Positions 43,702-51,313 of a DNA stretch of 64,000 nucleotides are shown here, in pieces. Origin of the DNA: VXPQ01 sp965223485 (GTDB lineage: Bacteria > Bacteroidota > Rhodothermia > Rhodothermales > VXPQ01); NCBI GenBank assembly GCA_965223485.1, contig OZ244993.1, forward strand, positions 2,046,001 to 2,110,000. The letters run 5' to 3'. Each line of letters starts with the position of its first letter. Positions within the stretch are counted from its first letter, which is position 1. The notes beneath the pieces were generated by a model, which saw nothing but the letters and a program-made list of their open reading frames with translations, had not been told where the DNA came from and made no database searches. Both the position numbers and the translations under genes were made by a program.

Positions 43702-43888
43702 TTCAGGACCTTCGTTCATCGGCTGCGGTGCGGGCAGGATACCTGTGTGCGCAATGTGTTTTGACAGAGAGGCCCCCCAATTCTCTGAGCCAGTAATTAT
43801 ACGGATGTTCCGCCCCTTCGCAAGCCCGTGAACGGCCATGTCATGGAAGACCGCTTACACAGTTTACAGGACATGCCCGGACATAGTT

Positions 43889-44018
43889 CTACAATTCATT
43901 GATAATCTCTTCCAATTGCGCAATAAGCGGCGGCAAATCGTTGATAATCGTATTCCACAGCCTCAGTGGCGTAGAGAGACATATCCAGGAAACTCGCTTT
44001 AGGGAGATGCCTGCTCAT
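43889..44018 (-). pseudogene. Remnant of a HEPN-domain toxin gene
   Basis: The start ATG at 44018 overlaps the end of the MNT gene, as in intact MNT-HEPN pairs. The first codons read MSRHLPKASFLDMSLYATEA, like a HEPN N-terminus; another frame then gives LWNTIINDLPPLIAQLEEI up to a stop at 43889, like a HEPN C-terminus. Both lie within 130 bp, so the middle, including the R-x4-6-H nuclease motif, is deleted and the frame is broken. The toxin is therefore dead. Confidence 0.65.
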
Positions 44019-44322
44019 ACTGTACCTCATACGAAGCCAGAATATCATTCCTGCGAATGTAATTGCGGCTCGCTTCGATTCCCTTAAAGGTATGCATGTC
44101 TGCTTGCTTGCGAAGCAGTTCGCTCAATTCTCGTTCTATGCGAGCGATGCCAAACAAACCGATAGATTTGCCCGGTGCAAACTCCACAAGCACATCCACG
44201 TCGCTTTCGGGTGTGAAGTCCTCGCGCAAGACCGATCCGAAGAGCGCCAGACGCAGGATATGGTTGCGTCGGCAAAAGGAGGCAATTTCGTCACGCGGTA
44301 TGTTGATCCGTGCATGAGAAAT
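43999..44322 (-). CDS. MNT-type minimal nucleotidyltransferase (antitoxin), 5' end uncertain
   Basis: About 107 codons of a MNT-domain protein. The motif LALFGSVLREDFTPESDVDVLVEF (G-S-x-x-R-x-D-F and S-D-x-D, shown in part) is canonical for the nucleotidyltransferase that AMPylates HEPN toxins. Homology-like sequence extends upstream to INIPRDEIASFCRRNH, but no ATG or GTG precedes it in frame; ATT at 44322 is the nearest candidate, 14 bp from the IS end at 44336. A TTG at 44229 is inside the motif and cannot be the true start. The start was probably lost when the IS arrived. Its HEPN partner downstream is also broken. Confidence 0.7.
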   Translation of the reverse strand: MSHARINIPRDEIASFCRRNHILRLALFGSVLREDFTPESDVDVLVEFAPGKSIGLFGIARIERELSELLRKQADMHTFKGIEASRNYIRRNDILASYEVQYEQASP

Positions 44323-44378
44323 GGTCCGAAAAAACTGGACAGTTTTTCACGTGTTTTTAAGTGTACTGTCGCGTCGGG

Positions 44379-45185
44379 TCATGCTGCTTTGGGCAGCGGT
44401 TTTCGTTTGTAGAATACGTCGTCGGGCGTTCGGTTGTCAAGTCCCTGGTGAGGACGCTCTTCGTTGAAGTAGCGCAGGTAGTCGGCAATCCCCTTCCCGG
44501 CCTCGGCCACCGTCTCGTACGCGTGCCGGTAGACCTCTTCCTGCTTGAGGCTGCGCCAGAGGCGCTCCACGTACACATTGTCGAGCCAGCGGCCCTTGCC
44601 GTCCATAGAGATGCGCACGCCGTGCGCCTTGAGCGCACCGGTGAACGCCTCGGAGGTAAACTGCGCTCCCTGATCGGTGTTGAAGACCTGTGGGGCGCCG
44701 TAACGGACAATGGCTTCTTCCATCGCTTCGACGCAAAAGGCGGCGTCCATCGTGTTCGATAGCCGGTGTGCGAGCGCCTTGCGGCTATGCCAGTCGATTA
44801 CGGCTACGAGATAGAGAAAGCCTTTCGCCATAGGGATGTACGTAATGTCCGCCGCATAGACCTGCCGGGGTTTCGTCACCTTCATGCCTCTGAGCAGATA
44901 GGGATATATCTTGTGTCCGTCCCCGGGAGACGACGTGCGGCGCTTCGGGTAGATGGCCCGCAGCCCCATCAGGCGCATGAGGCGAACGACGCGGCTTCTG
45001 GCAACACGGATGCCGCGCGCCTCGAGCATGCTCTTGATCGTGCGCGATCCGCTCGTGGGACGCTCCATATAGAGCCTGTCGATCTCTTCCGTCACGGTAA
45101 GGTCCTCCTCGCCCTCGCCCCGAGGGGTGTAGTAGGCCGTCGAACGACTCAACGACAGGAGCCTCGACTGGCGAACCACCGGCAA
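44379..45185 (-). CDS. IS3-family transposase OrfB (DDE catalytic domain)
   Basis: A 268-residue open frame from 45185; the natural product is probably the OrfAB fusion entering this frame at 45254. The HTH_21 part (DRLYMERPTSGSRTIKSML) is followed by the rve integrase core with the D-D-E residues in YAADITYIP, NTDQGAQFTS and DNVYVERLWRSLKQEEVY. C-terminal words FNEERPHQGLDNRTP are typical for IS3. No internal stops, so the element may be functional. Confidence 0.92.
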   Translation of the reverse strand: MPVVRQSRLLSLSRSTAYYTPRGEGEEDLTVTEEIDRLYMERPTSGSRTIKSMLEARGIRVARSRVVRLMRLMGLRAIYPKRRTSSPGDGHKIYPYLLRGMKVTKPRQVYAADITYIPMAKGFLYLVAVIDWHSRKALAHRLSNTMDAAFCVEAMEEAIVRYGAPQVFNTDQGAQFTSEAFTGALKAHGVRISMDGKGRWLDNVYVERLWRSLKQEEVYRHAYETVAEAGKGIADYLRYFNEERPHQGLDNRTPDDVFYKRKPLPKAA

Positions 45186-45220
45186 GGCATGGGAGCGATC
45201 TATCCTCGCCCGGCGCTCGA

Positions 45221-45514
45221 CTATCGGTCTCGACCGAGCGCCTTCGATAAAAAATCCTTCTCCATCGACAACTCACCGATCTTCGCGTGAAGCGCCTTGA
45301 TCCGGTCGTCACGCTCGTCCGGGGCGCCGCCGCGGCCTCGGGTGAACGCCTCCTCGGCGGTCTCCACCAGCTGCTTCTTCCAGGATTGTATCTGGTTCGG
45401 ATGCACCTCGAAGCGCTCGGCGAGCTCCGCCAGCGTGCTCTCGCCGCGAACGGCGGCGAGGGCTACCTTCGCCTTGAACGAAGGACTATGGGTTCTGCGT
45501 GTGCGTCTTGACAT
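45221..45514 (-). CDS. IS3-family transposase OrfA
   Basis: About 97 residues from the start at 45514 (45523 is an alternative). A helix-turn-helix of the IS3 OrfA type is present (FKAKVALAAVRGESTLAELA, then VHPNQIQSWKKQL), followed by a C-terminal coiled-coil (DRIKALHAKIGELSMEKDFL). OrfA binds the IS ends and, alone, limits transposition. Its end overlaps the frameshift site leading into orfB. Confidence 0.88.
   Translation of the reverse strand: MSRRTRRTHSPSFKAKVALAAVRGESTLAELAERFEVHPNQIQSWKKQLVETAEEAFTRGRGGAPDERDDRIKALHAKIGELSMEKDFLSKALGRDR
45248..45254 (-). promoter_or_regulatory. Programmed -1 frameshift site T_TTT_TTA
   Basis: In the orfA frame the codons GAT TTT TTA form a canonical -1 slippery heptamer. 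Slipping back one base gives TTT TTT ATC GAA and continues without a stop into the orfB frame (F-F-I-E-G-A-R-S-R-P-I-V-E), producing the OrfAB transposase. Confidence 0.85.
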
Positions 45515-45586
45515 GGGTCTCATCGGGTTGATTGTATCGGAACAAGGTCGCAACACTACACCTTAAATTCCGCCAAAATCTGTCCA

Positions 45587-45980
45587 ATCAACCCGAACCA
45601 CCTCTATGCATGGGTCCACATCCTTAGATGGTTATCGATTATAGTGCGATAAAAAAACGCGATGTTCCATCCTCCCCAAAGCGCTTCCCGGCGCCGGGAA
45701 GCTTCCGGACGGCAGGTACCCCCCCTTGTGCATTTTTTGTTTGCATACATCAACATGGAAGAGTGCGGCGGGGCCGGCATCGCCGGACCCGCATCGATGT
45801 CATGCCGCATGTGGCGCCGCATGAAAACGCCATGGCCGGTTCACCGGCCCTCCTCCGTTTTTCCTTGCATATGCCGTTATAAAACCGTAAAATCTCTCCA
45901 CTATACATTTTACGAAGCGCGTCGTGCGCGGCGCTTTTCCGTTATCATTCCACCTGTTCATTCCCTCAGCCTGCAAGGTT
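45587..45980. other. Intergenic region with a 20-bp palindrome
   Basis: 394 bases between the IS and the next surface-protein gene. No convincing gene is seen. It holds a 20-bp perfect palindrome at 45683-45702 (GCTTCCCGGC and its complement) and an A+T-rich stretch at about 45870-45925 that probably carries the promoter for the gene at 45981. Confidence 0.6.
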
Positions 45981-48059
45981 ATGCAACTCCTTACCACGAC
46001 GAAAGCACGGATCGTGCGCCGCTTTGCGCTTCTTCTTACGCTCGCCTTCGCCGTGAGCTTCGGCGCGCAAGATGCGCTCGCGCAGCGTACAGTCACGCTG
46101 CACCTGAATACGGCCTCGGCCCCGGACACCCTTACCACCTTCCATGACGTACAGGTGCGGGGTTCGCTCACGGACGCGAATGGGCATATCGACGGCGAGG
46201 ACGCGCTGCCCGACGGCAACGCCATCGACTGGAACGAAAACACCACGCTCCGGCCCATGAACATGGGAGGCGACTACTGGTACGTTTCCTTCCAGATCCC
46301 GGACGACAACGGCCTTGATTTCAAGTTCTATGCCGACCTGGTCAACCCGGACGATAACATGGGTGTAGCGTGGGAGGATGGAGACAACCACGTCATTGCT
46401 CCGGGCACGGGAGATGTCGAGATGGGCCTTCACTTTTTCGTAAAGGGCGGCGGGCAGGACTATGACTGGCGCCCCTGGGAGCCCGCGGGCGCGGATAGCA
46501 TTGCGGTCTGGTTCCGCGTCTTTGCGAACACGGAAGCAGCGGGCGTTGTGGGATACGACCGTGCCGATATGATGCAGGGCGCTGAGGTTCGCGGCGACCC
46601 CGCCACAGGCGGTCCGCTTACCTGGGACGCCATGACGGGCGTGAAACTCGCCAGAGAGAGCGACATGGACGCCCAGCCGGGCTACGATCTTTTCTCGGGC
46701 GTGGGCTACTTCCCGGCTTCCGCGGCAGGTATGGAGCAACAATACAAATTCGTCATAGGGGCGGATGGCTGGGAATCCTCCGACAACAGGATATTCGCCA
46801 TCCCGGCCGCGGATACGACGCTGCACTGGGTGTATTTTTCCAATTCCAATCCCGTCAAGGGTGCGCCCGTCGAAGGGTCCGTCATCTTTGTCGTGGACAC
46901 CAAGCCGCTGAAGGACATAGGAGTATTCGATCTGGCCCGCGGCGATTCCCTCGAAGTTCGGGGTGATTTCAATGTCTGGGGATGTGGAGACCCGACGATC
47001 TGCCAGCTCCTGCGCGTGCCCGGCACGACGACCTTCGAGAACCCGGTCGTGCTTACGCTGATTCCCAATACCGAGTTGAGCTACAAGTTCTTCATCAATT
47101 TCAACGATGATAACTTCGAAAATGCGTTCGGCGTGACTACGGTGTCGCAGGGCGACGGCTTCGGCTGGGAAGAACCCATTACCCGGACGGGCGCGAACCG
47201 GAAATTCGTTTTCGGGGGCACCGCAGATCAGGACCTCGGGATCCAGTACTTCAACGATATTGCGGACGGGAATATCATTCCTCCAGGCGCCTCTGTGGAC
47301 CTCACGCTTAGCGTGGATATGACCTCGACGCTGAATCCTGTAACCGCCGATCCGTTCGATCCCTCTCGGGACTCTGTCGTGGTGAGTTTCAATGATGCTA
47401 TCTGGCGATTCACCATGAACCTGCCCCGCGAGGGCGAAGACGGCTGGCGGGGTAGCCGGCTGTATCTGCTCGACGACGACGGGGACATGGTCTACAGCGC
47501 CACCGTAGCGATTGGAGGCGTCACCCGCAATGACATTCCGCTCGGTACGTACAGCGGCCTTCAGTACAAGTACCAGTACATCAACCCGGACGCCATGACG
47601 GAGAGCGGCGAACAGGGCGGCGGCTTCAGCGATCTGGGCCGGAACCGGGTCCGGTACATCGTGCCGAATGACGACGGGTCCTGGCCTGCCGAATTCGCAT
47701 TCGCAACGGATATGTACCAGGAAGAGGGTTTGCTGCCGTACGAGGAAAATCCCGCCATCGTTGTTTCCGTGGAGCCGGTGGGCGCCGAACTGCCCGCGCA
47801 GGTGACGCTCGGCGACAACTACCCGAACCCGTTCAACCCCGTCACCACTTTCGAGTACGCCATCGACCAGTCGGTCCATGTGACGCTCAAGGTCTATGAC
47901 ACGTTGGGACGCGAAGTAGCCACCCTCGTGGACGGCATCCAGCAGGCTGCGAACTACCAGGTGCGGTTCGACGGCTCCGGGCTGGCGAGCGGCATGTACC
48001 TGTACCGCCTCGAAACGCCCGATCATGTGTTGACGCGGCGCATGATCCTGCTGAAGTAA
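45981..48059 (+). CDS. Exported starch-binding-like protein with T9SS-like C-terminus
   Basis: A 692-residue exported protein. The start at 45981 follows AAGGTT and gives a signal peptide ending ALAQ. Three or four repeated beta-sandwich modules of CBM20/CBM48 style are suggested by words such as TFHDVQVRGSLTDANG, WYVSFQIPDDNGLDFKFY, LEVRGDFNVWGC and TELSYKFFINF. The C-terminus is a T9SS-like sorting domain (NYPNPFNPVTTFEYAI, VYDTLGREVATLVDG, SGMYLYRLET). No glycosidase motif. Upstream of two galactanases and an amylase, it may be a surface polysaccharide-binding protein (inference). Confidence 0.82.
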   Translation: MQLLTTTKARIVRRFALLLTLAFAVSFGAQDALAQRTVTLHLNTASAPDTLTTFHDVQVRGSLTDANGHIDGEDALPDGNAIDWNENTTLRPMNMGGDYWYVSFQIPDDNGLDFKFYADLVNPDDNMGVAWEDGDNHVIAPGTGDVEMGLHFFVKGGGQDYDWRPWEPAGADSIAVWFRVFANTEAAGVVGYDRADMMQGAEVRGDPATGGPLTWDAMTGVKLARESDMDAQPGYDLFSGVGYFPASAAGMEQQYKFVIGADGWESSDNRIFAIPAADTTLHWVYFSNSNPVKGAPVEGSVIFVVDTKPLKDIGVFDLARGDSLEVRGDFNVWGCGDPTICQLLRVPGTTTFENPVVLTLIPNTELSYKFFINFNDDNFENAFGVTTVSQGDGFGWEEPITRTGANRKFVFGGTADQDLGIQYFNDIADGNIIPPGASVDLTLSVDMTSTLNPVTADPFDPSRDSVVVSFNDAIWRFTMNLPREGEDGWRGSRLYLLDDDGDMVYSATVAIGGVTRNDIPLGTYSGLQYKYQYINPDAMTESGEQGGGFSDLGRNRVRYIVPNDDGSWPAEFAFATDMYQEEGLLPYEENPAIVVSVEPVGAELPAQVTLGDNYPNPFNPVTTFEYAIDQSVHVTLKVYDTLGREVATLVDGIQQAANYQVRFDGSGLASGMYLYRLETPDHVLTRRMILLK

Positions 48060-48217
48060 CTTAATTACGCACACATCTCACAGATGTGAACCGGGCGCGG
48101 GTGGTGCGGACAGGTTGCCGAAAGGCAGCCTTCCGTGTCATCCGCGTTTCGGGTTTCAGGAGGTGCATCTTCGACTTCCGATTTGCTGATCCACAGGTCG
48201 CTATGCCCCCGTTCACT

Positions 48218-49810
48218 ATGTCTTCGCTCGCCAGAAAAGGTTGGATTCTTCCGGCACTGTGCGTCTTGCTTGCGGTGTGCGCCCTGATGTCTCCGGATGG
48301 GGAGGACCGCCACCACCACCACCGCCACCACCACCACCACCACCAGGGCGGATACGACGATTTCCGGCAGGCCGGATACGGGGTTGCTCCGGATCGTCTT
48401 CCGGACCCCTTGCGCGGCAACGCCGATGGCCGCCGCCGCCACGGGTACCCCACCGGCGATCCGGTGGTGCTGGGCGCCGATCTCTCCTACGTCAACGAGA
48501 TGGAGGAGTGCGGCGGGGTCTACCGCGAAGGCGGGCAGGTGGTGGACCCCTTCGCCCTTTTTGCCGACCGGGGCGCCAACCTCGTACGCGTTCGCTTGTG
48601 GCACGCGCCTTCCAACCAATACAGCGCGTTTCTCGACGCGCAACGCACCATTCGCCGCGCCAAAGACGCCGGCATGAAGGTTCTGCTGGATTTTCATTAT
48701 TCCGACCACTGGGCCGATCCCGGCAAGCAGGCGCCGCCCGCCGCCTGGACAGGGTTGACCACGGACATAATGCGGGATTCCGTCTATGCCTATACCTACC
48801 AGGTACTGGACCGCCTCGCGGAAGAAGACCTGCTCCCCGACATGGTGCAGATCGGCAACGAAATCAACCCCGGGTTGCTCCTTCCCTACGGCAGCCGTGC
48901 CCGCTGGGCGCAGTTGAGCAAACTCCTGAAGGGCGGCATCCGGGCCGTGCGCGACGCGGCCGGGCGTCACGGGACCCATATCGATGTCATGCTGCACGTG
49001 GCGCAGCCTGAACACGCCATGAGCTGGTTCACCGAGGCCGCCCGGGCGGGTATTGAGGATTACGATGTCATGGGCATTTCCTACTACAGCCAATGGTCGT
49101 CCGTCCCGCTGGCGGAGTTGTCAGGCAAGATCGAAGCGCTCGTTTCCTCCTTTGCGCCCCGCGATCTGCTGGTGGTCGAGGCAGGCTACCCCTGGACGCT
49201 GACCGGGGCGGACGGCGCGAACAACATTCTGGGCCGGGATGCCCTGGAGCCCGGCTATCCCGCCACGCCCGCAGGCCAGAAGGCATACCTTATAGATATG
49301 ACGCAGGCCGTATTCGATGGCGGCGGCGGCGGCGTAGTCTATTGGGAGCCCGCCTGGATCAGCACCTCCTGCTACACGCCCTGGGGCAGGGGATCGCACT
49401 GGGAGAACGCTGCGTTCTTCGATTTCAACGAGGACAACGAAGTGCTGCCGGGTATCGACTTCATAAATCATGCCTACGATTTCCCCGAAGGGCGTACAGG
49501 CCCGCTTCCCGATCCCCCCACATCCGTGGAGCGCGAGGAGCTGCCCGTTTTCGCGGAACTTTCAGGGAATTACCCGAACCCTTTCAACCCGCAGACGACC
49601 ATCGAGTATGCGTTGCCGCGAGCGGAGGCGGTGCGGCTTGCCGTGTATGACCTGCGGGGCAGGGAAGTAGCGCGTCTCGTGGACGGTATCCAGCAGGCTG
49701 CGAACTATCAGGTGCGGTTCGACGGCTCCGGGCTGCCGAGCGGCGTGTACCTGTACCGCCTCGAGACGCCCGGCCATGTGTTAACGCGGCGTATGATCCT
49801 GCTCAAGTGA
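48218..49810 (+). CDS. GH53 endo-beta-1,4-galactanase A with T9SS-like C-terminus
   Basis: A 530-residue enzyme that cleaves beta-1,4-galactan or arabinogalactan. The start at 48218 matches the start of the tandem paralogue (MSSLARKGW). The signal has a possible lipobox (LLAVC). A natural histidine run (HHHHRHHHHHH, residues 32-42) sits in the linker. The GH53 barrel spans about 85-420: LGADLSYVNEMEE, VRVRLWHAP, DFHYSDHWADPGKQ, acid/base Glu215 in QIGNEINPG and nucleophile Glu321 in LLVVEAGYPW. A T9SS-like domain ends the protein (NYPNPFNPQTTIEYALP, VYDLRGREV, SGVYLYRLE). Confidence 0.93.
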   Translation: MSSLARKGWILPALCVLLAVCALMSPDGEDRHHHHRHHHHHHQGGYDDFRQAGYGVAPDRLPDPLRGNADGRRRHGYPTGDPVVLGADLSYVNEMEECGGVYREGGQVVDPFALFADRGANLVRVRLWHAPSNQYSAFLDAQRTIRRAKDAGMKVLLDFHYSDHWADPGKQAPPAAWTGLTTDIMRDSVYAYTYQVLDRLAEEDLLPDMVQIGNEINPGLLLPYGSRARWAQLSKLLKGGIRAVRDAAGRHGTHIDVMLHVAQPEHAMSWFTEAARAGIEDYDVMGISYYSQWSSVPLAELSGKIEALVSSFAPRDLLVVEAGYPWTLTGADGANNILGRDALEPGYPATPAGQKAYLIDMTQAVFDGGGGGVVYWEPAWISTSCYTPWGRGSHWENAAFFDFNEDNEVLPGIDFINHAYDFPEGRTGPLPDPPTSVEREELPVFAELSGNYPNPFNPQTTIEYALPRAEAVRLAVYDLRGREVARLVDGIQQAANYQVRFDGSGLPSGVYLYRLETPGHVLTRRMILLK

Positions 49811-49950
49811 TTGACTACGTGCATATCTTTCGGATGTGACACGGGTGCGGGTGGTGCGGACAGGCTGCCGAAAGGCGCCTGTCTGTGTCGTCTGCGTTTC
49901 GGTTTTTTGAGCGCACCTTCAAACCCTGATTCGCCGATCCACCGGTCGCT

Positions 49951-51267
49951 ATGTCCTCGCTCGCCAGAAAAGGTTGGATTCTTCCTGTACTCTGCGTCTT
50001 GCTTGCGGCATGCGCCCTGATGTTTCCGGATGCGAAAGATCGTCTCCGGCTGGACCGGTACGATGGCTCCCGGCCGGACCGGTACGATAGCTCCCGGTAC
50101 GACCATTTCCGGCAGGTCAGAGACGGACGCGCTCCGTATCGTCCGGACCCCTTGCGCGGCAACGCCGATGATAGCCGCCGCCATGGATACCCCGCCGGCG
50201 ATCCGGTGGTGCTGGGCGCCGATCTCTCCTACATTAACGAAATGGAAGAGTGCGGCGGGGTCTACCGCGAAGACGGGCAGGCGGTGGATCCTTTCGTCCT
50301 TTTCGCCGACCGCGGTGCCAACCTCGTACGCGTTCGTTTGTGGCACACGCCGCCCAGCCAGTACAGCGCCTTCCCCGACGTGCAGCGCACCATTCGCCGC
50401 GCCAGAGACGCCGGCATGAAGATTCTGCTGGATTTCCATTACTCCGATCACTGGGCCGACCCCGGCAAGCAGGCGCCGCCCGCCGCCTGGCAGGGGTTGA
50501 CCACGGACATAATGCGGGATTCCGTCTATGCCTATACTTACAGCGTGCTGGACCGCCTCGCGGAAGAAGACCTGCTCCCCGAAATGGTGCAGATCGGCAA
50601 CGAAATCAACCCCGGTTTTCTCTTGCCCTACGGCAGCCGTGACCACTGGACGCAATTGAGCAAGCTCCTGAAGGGCGGTATCCGGGCAGTGCGCGATGTG
50701 GTCGAGCATCGCCGGACCCACATCGACGTCATGCTCCATGTGGCGCAGCCCGAACACGCCATGAGCTGGTTCGAAGAAGCCGCCCGGGCCGGCGTGGAAG
50801 ATTACGACGTGATGGGCCTTTCCTACTATAGCAGATGGTCGTCCGTCCCGCTGGCCGAGCTGTCAGGCAAGATCGAGGCGCTCGTTTCTTCCTTTGCGCC
50901 CCGCGACCTGCTGGTGGTCGAGGCGGCCTATCCCTGGACGCTGGCCGGCGCCGACTCTGCGAACAACATCCTTGATCGGGAGGTAGTGGCGCCCGGCTAC
51001 CCCGCCACGCCTGAAGGCCAGAAGGCGTACCTTATAGATATGACGCAGGCCGTCCTCGACGGCGGGGGTGGCGGAGTAGTCTATTGGGAGCCCGCCTGGA
51101 TTAGCACCTCCTGCTCCACGCCCTGGGGCAAGGGGTCGCATTGGGAGAACGCTGCGTTTTTCGATTTCAACGAGGGCAACGAAGTGTTGCCCGGTATTGA
51201 CTTCTTGAATCATGTCTACGATCTTCCCGAAGCGCGCAGAGGCCCGCTCCCGGACAGCACGCGGTAA
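49951..51267 (+). CDS. GH53 endo-beta-1,4-galactanase B without sorting domain
   Basis: A 438-residue tandem copy of galactanase A, close in sequence across the barrel, with acid/base Glu218 and nucleophile Glu324 both kept. The signal has a lipobox-like LLAAC. The linker has no His run; a Asp/Arg/Tyr-rich stretch with DRYD repeats replaces it. It stops just after the catalytic domain (RRGPLPDSTR), so the T9SS-like domain of copy A is missing; this copy would be retained by a different route, perhaps as a lipoprotein. About 140 bp of the upstream region is duplicated too. Confidence 0.92.
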   Translation: MSSLARKGWILPVLCVLLAACALMFPDAKDRLRLDRYDGSRPDRYDSSRYDHFRQVRDGRAPYRPDPLRGNADDSRRHGYPAGDPVVLGADLSYINEMEECGGVYREDGQAVDPFVLFADRGANLVRVRLWHTPPSQYSAFPDVQRTIRRARDAGMKILLDFHYSDHWADPGKQAPPAAWQGLTTDIMRDSVYAYTYSVLDRLAEEDLLPEMVQIGNEINPGFLLPYGSRDHWTQLSKLLKGGIRAVRDVVEHRRTHIDVMLHVAQPEHAMSWFEEAARAGVEDYDVMGLSYYSRWSSVPLAELSGKIEALVSSFAPRDLLVVEAAYPWTLAGADSANNILDREVVAPGYPATPEGQKAYLIDMTQAVLDGGGGGVVYWEPAWISTSCSTPWGKGSHWENAAFFDFNEGNEVLPGIDFLNHVYDLPEARRGPLPDSTR

Positions 51268-51313
51268 TTCCGGTTTCCGCCGTCCCCTTTCTCCGGCACA
51301 CCACCGGCTCCGC

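Larger units (their letters stand above)
44336..45586 (-). mobile_element. IS3-family insertion sequence, about 1.25 kb
   Basis: Imperfect terminal inverted repeats begin TGGACAG at both ends (44336 and, on the other strand, 45586) and continue with partial identity (TTTT..CG....TTAAG.TGTA). Inside are orfA and orfB in the IS3 arrangement with a -1 frameshift. The 3-4 bases flanking the two ends (AAAC and ATCA) do not match, so no target duplication is visible; the insertion may be old or its neighbourhood rearranged. Confidence 0.82.

Noticed and set aside
42050..43831. Repetitive plus-strand frame across the LRR region
   Set aside because: It is periodic only because the LRR DNA is periodic; the product has no LRR or other fold.
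45966..48074. Long minus-strand open frame opposite the starch-binding-like gene
   Set aside because: Shadow frame; the plus-strand product carries signal peptide and T9SS-like domain.
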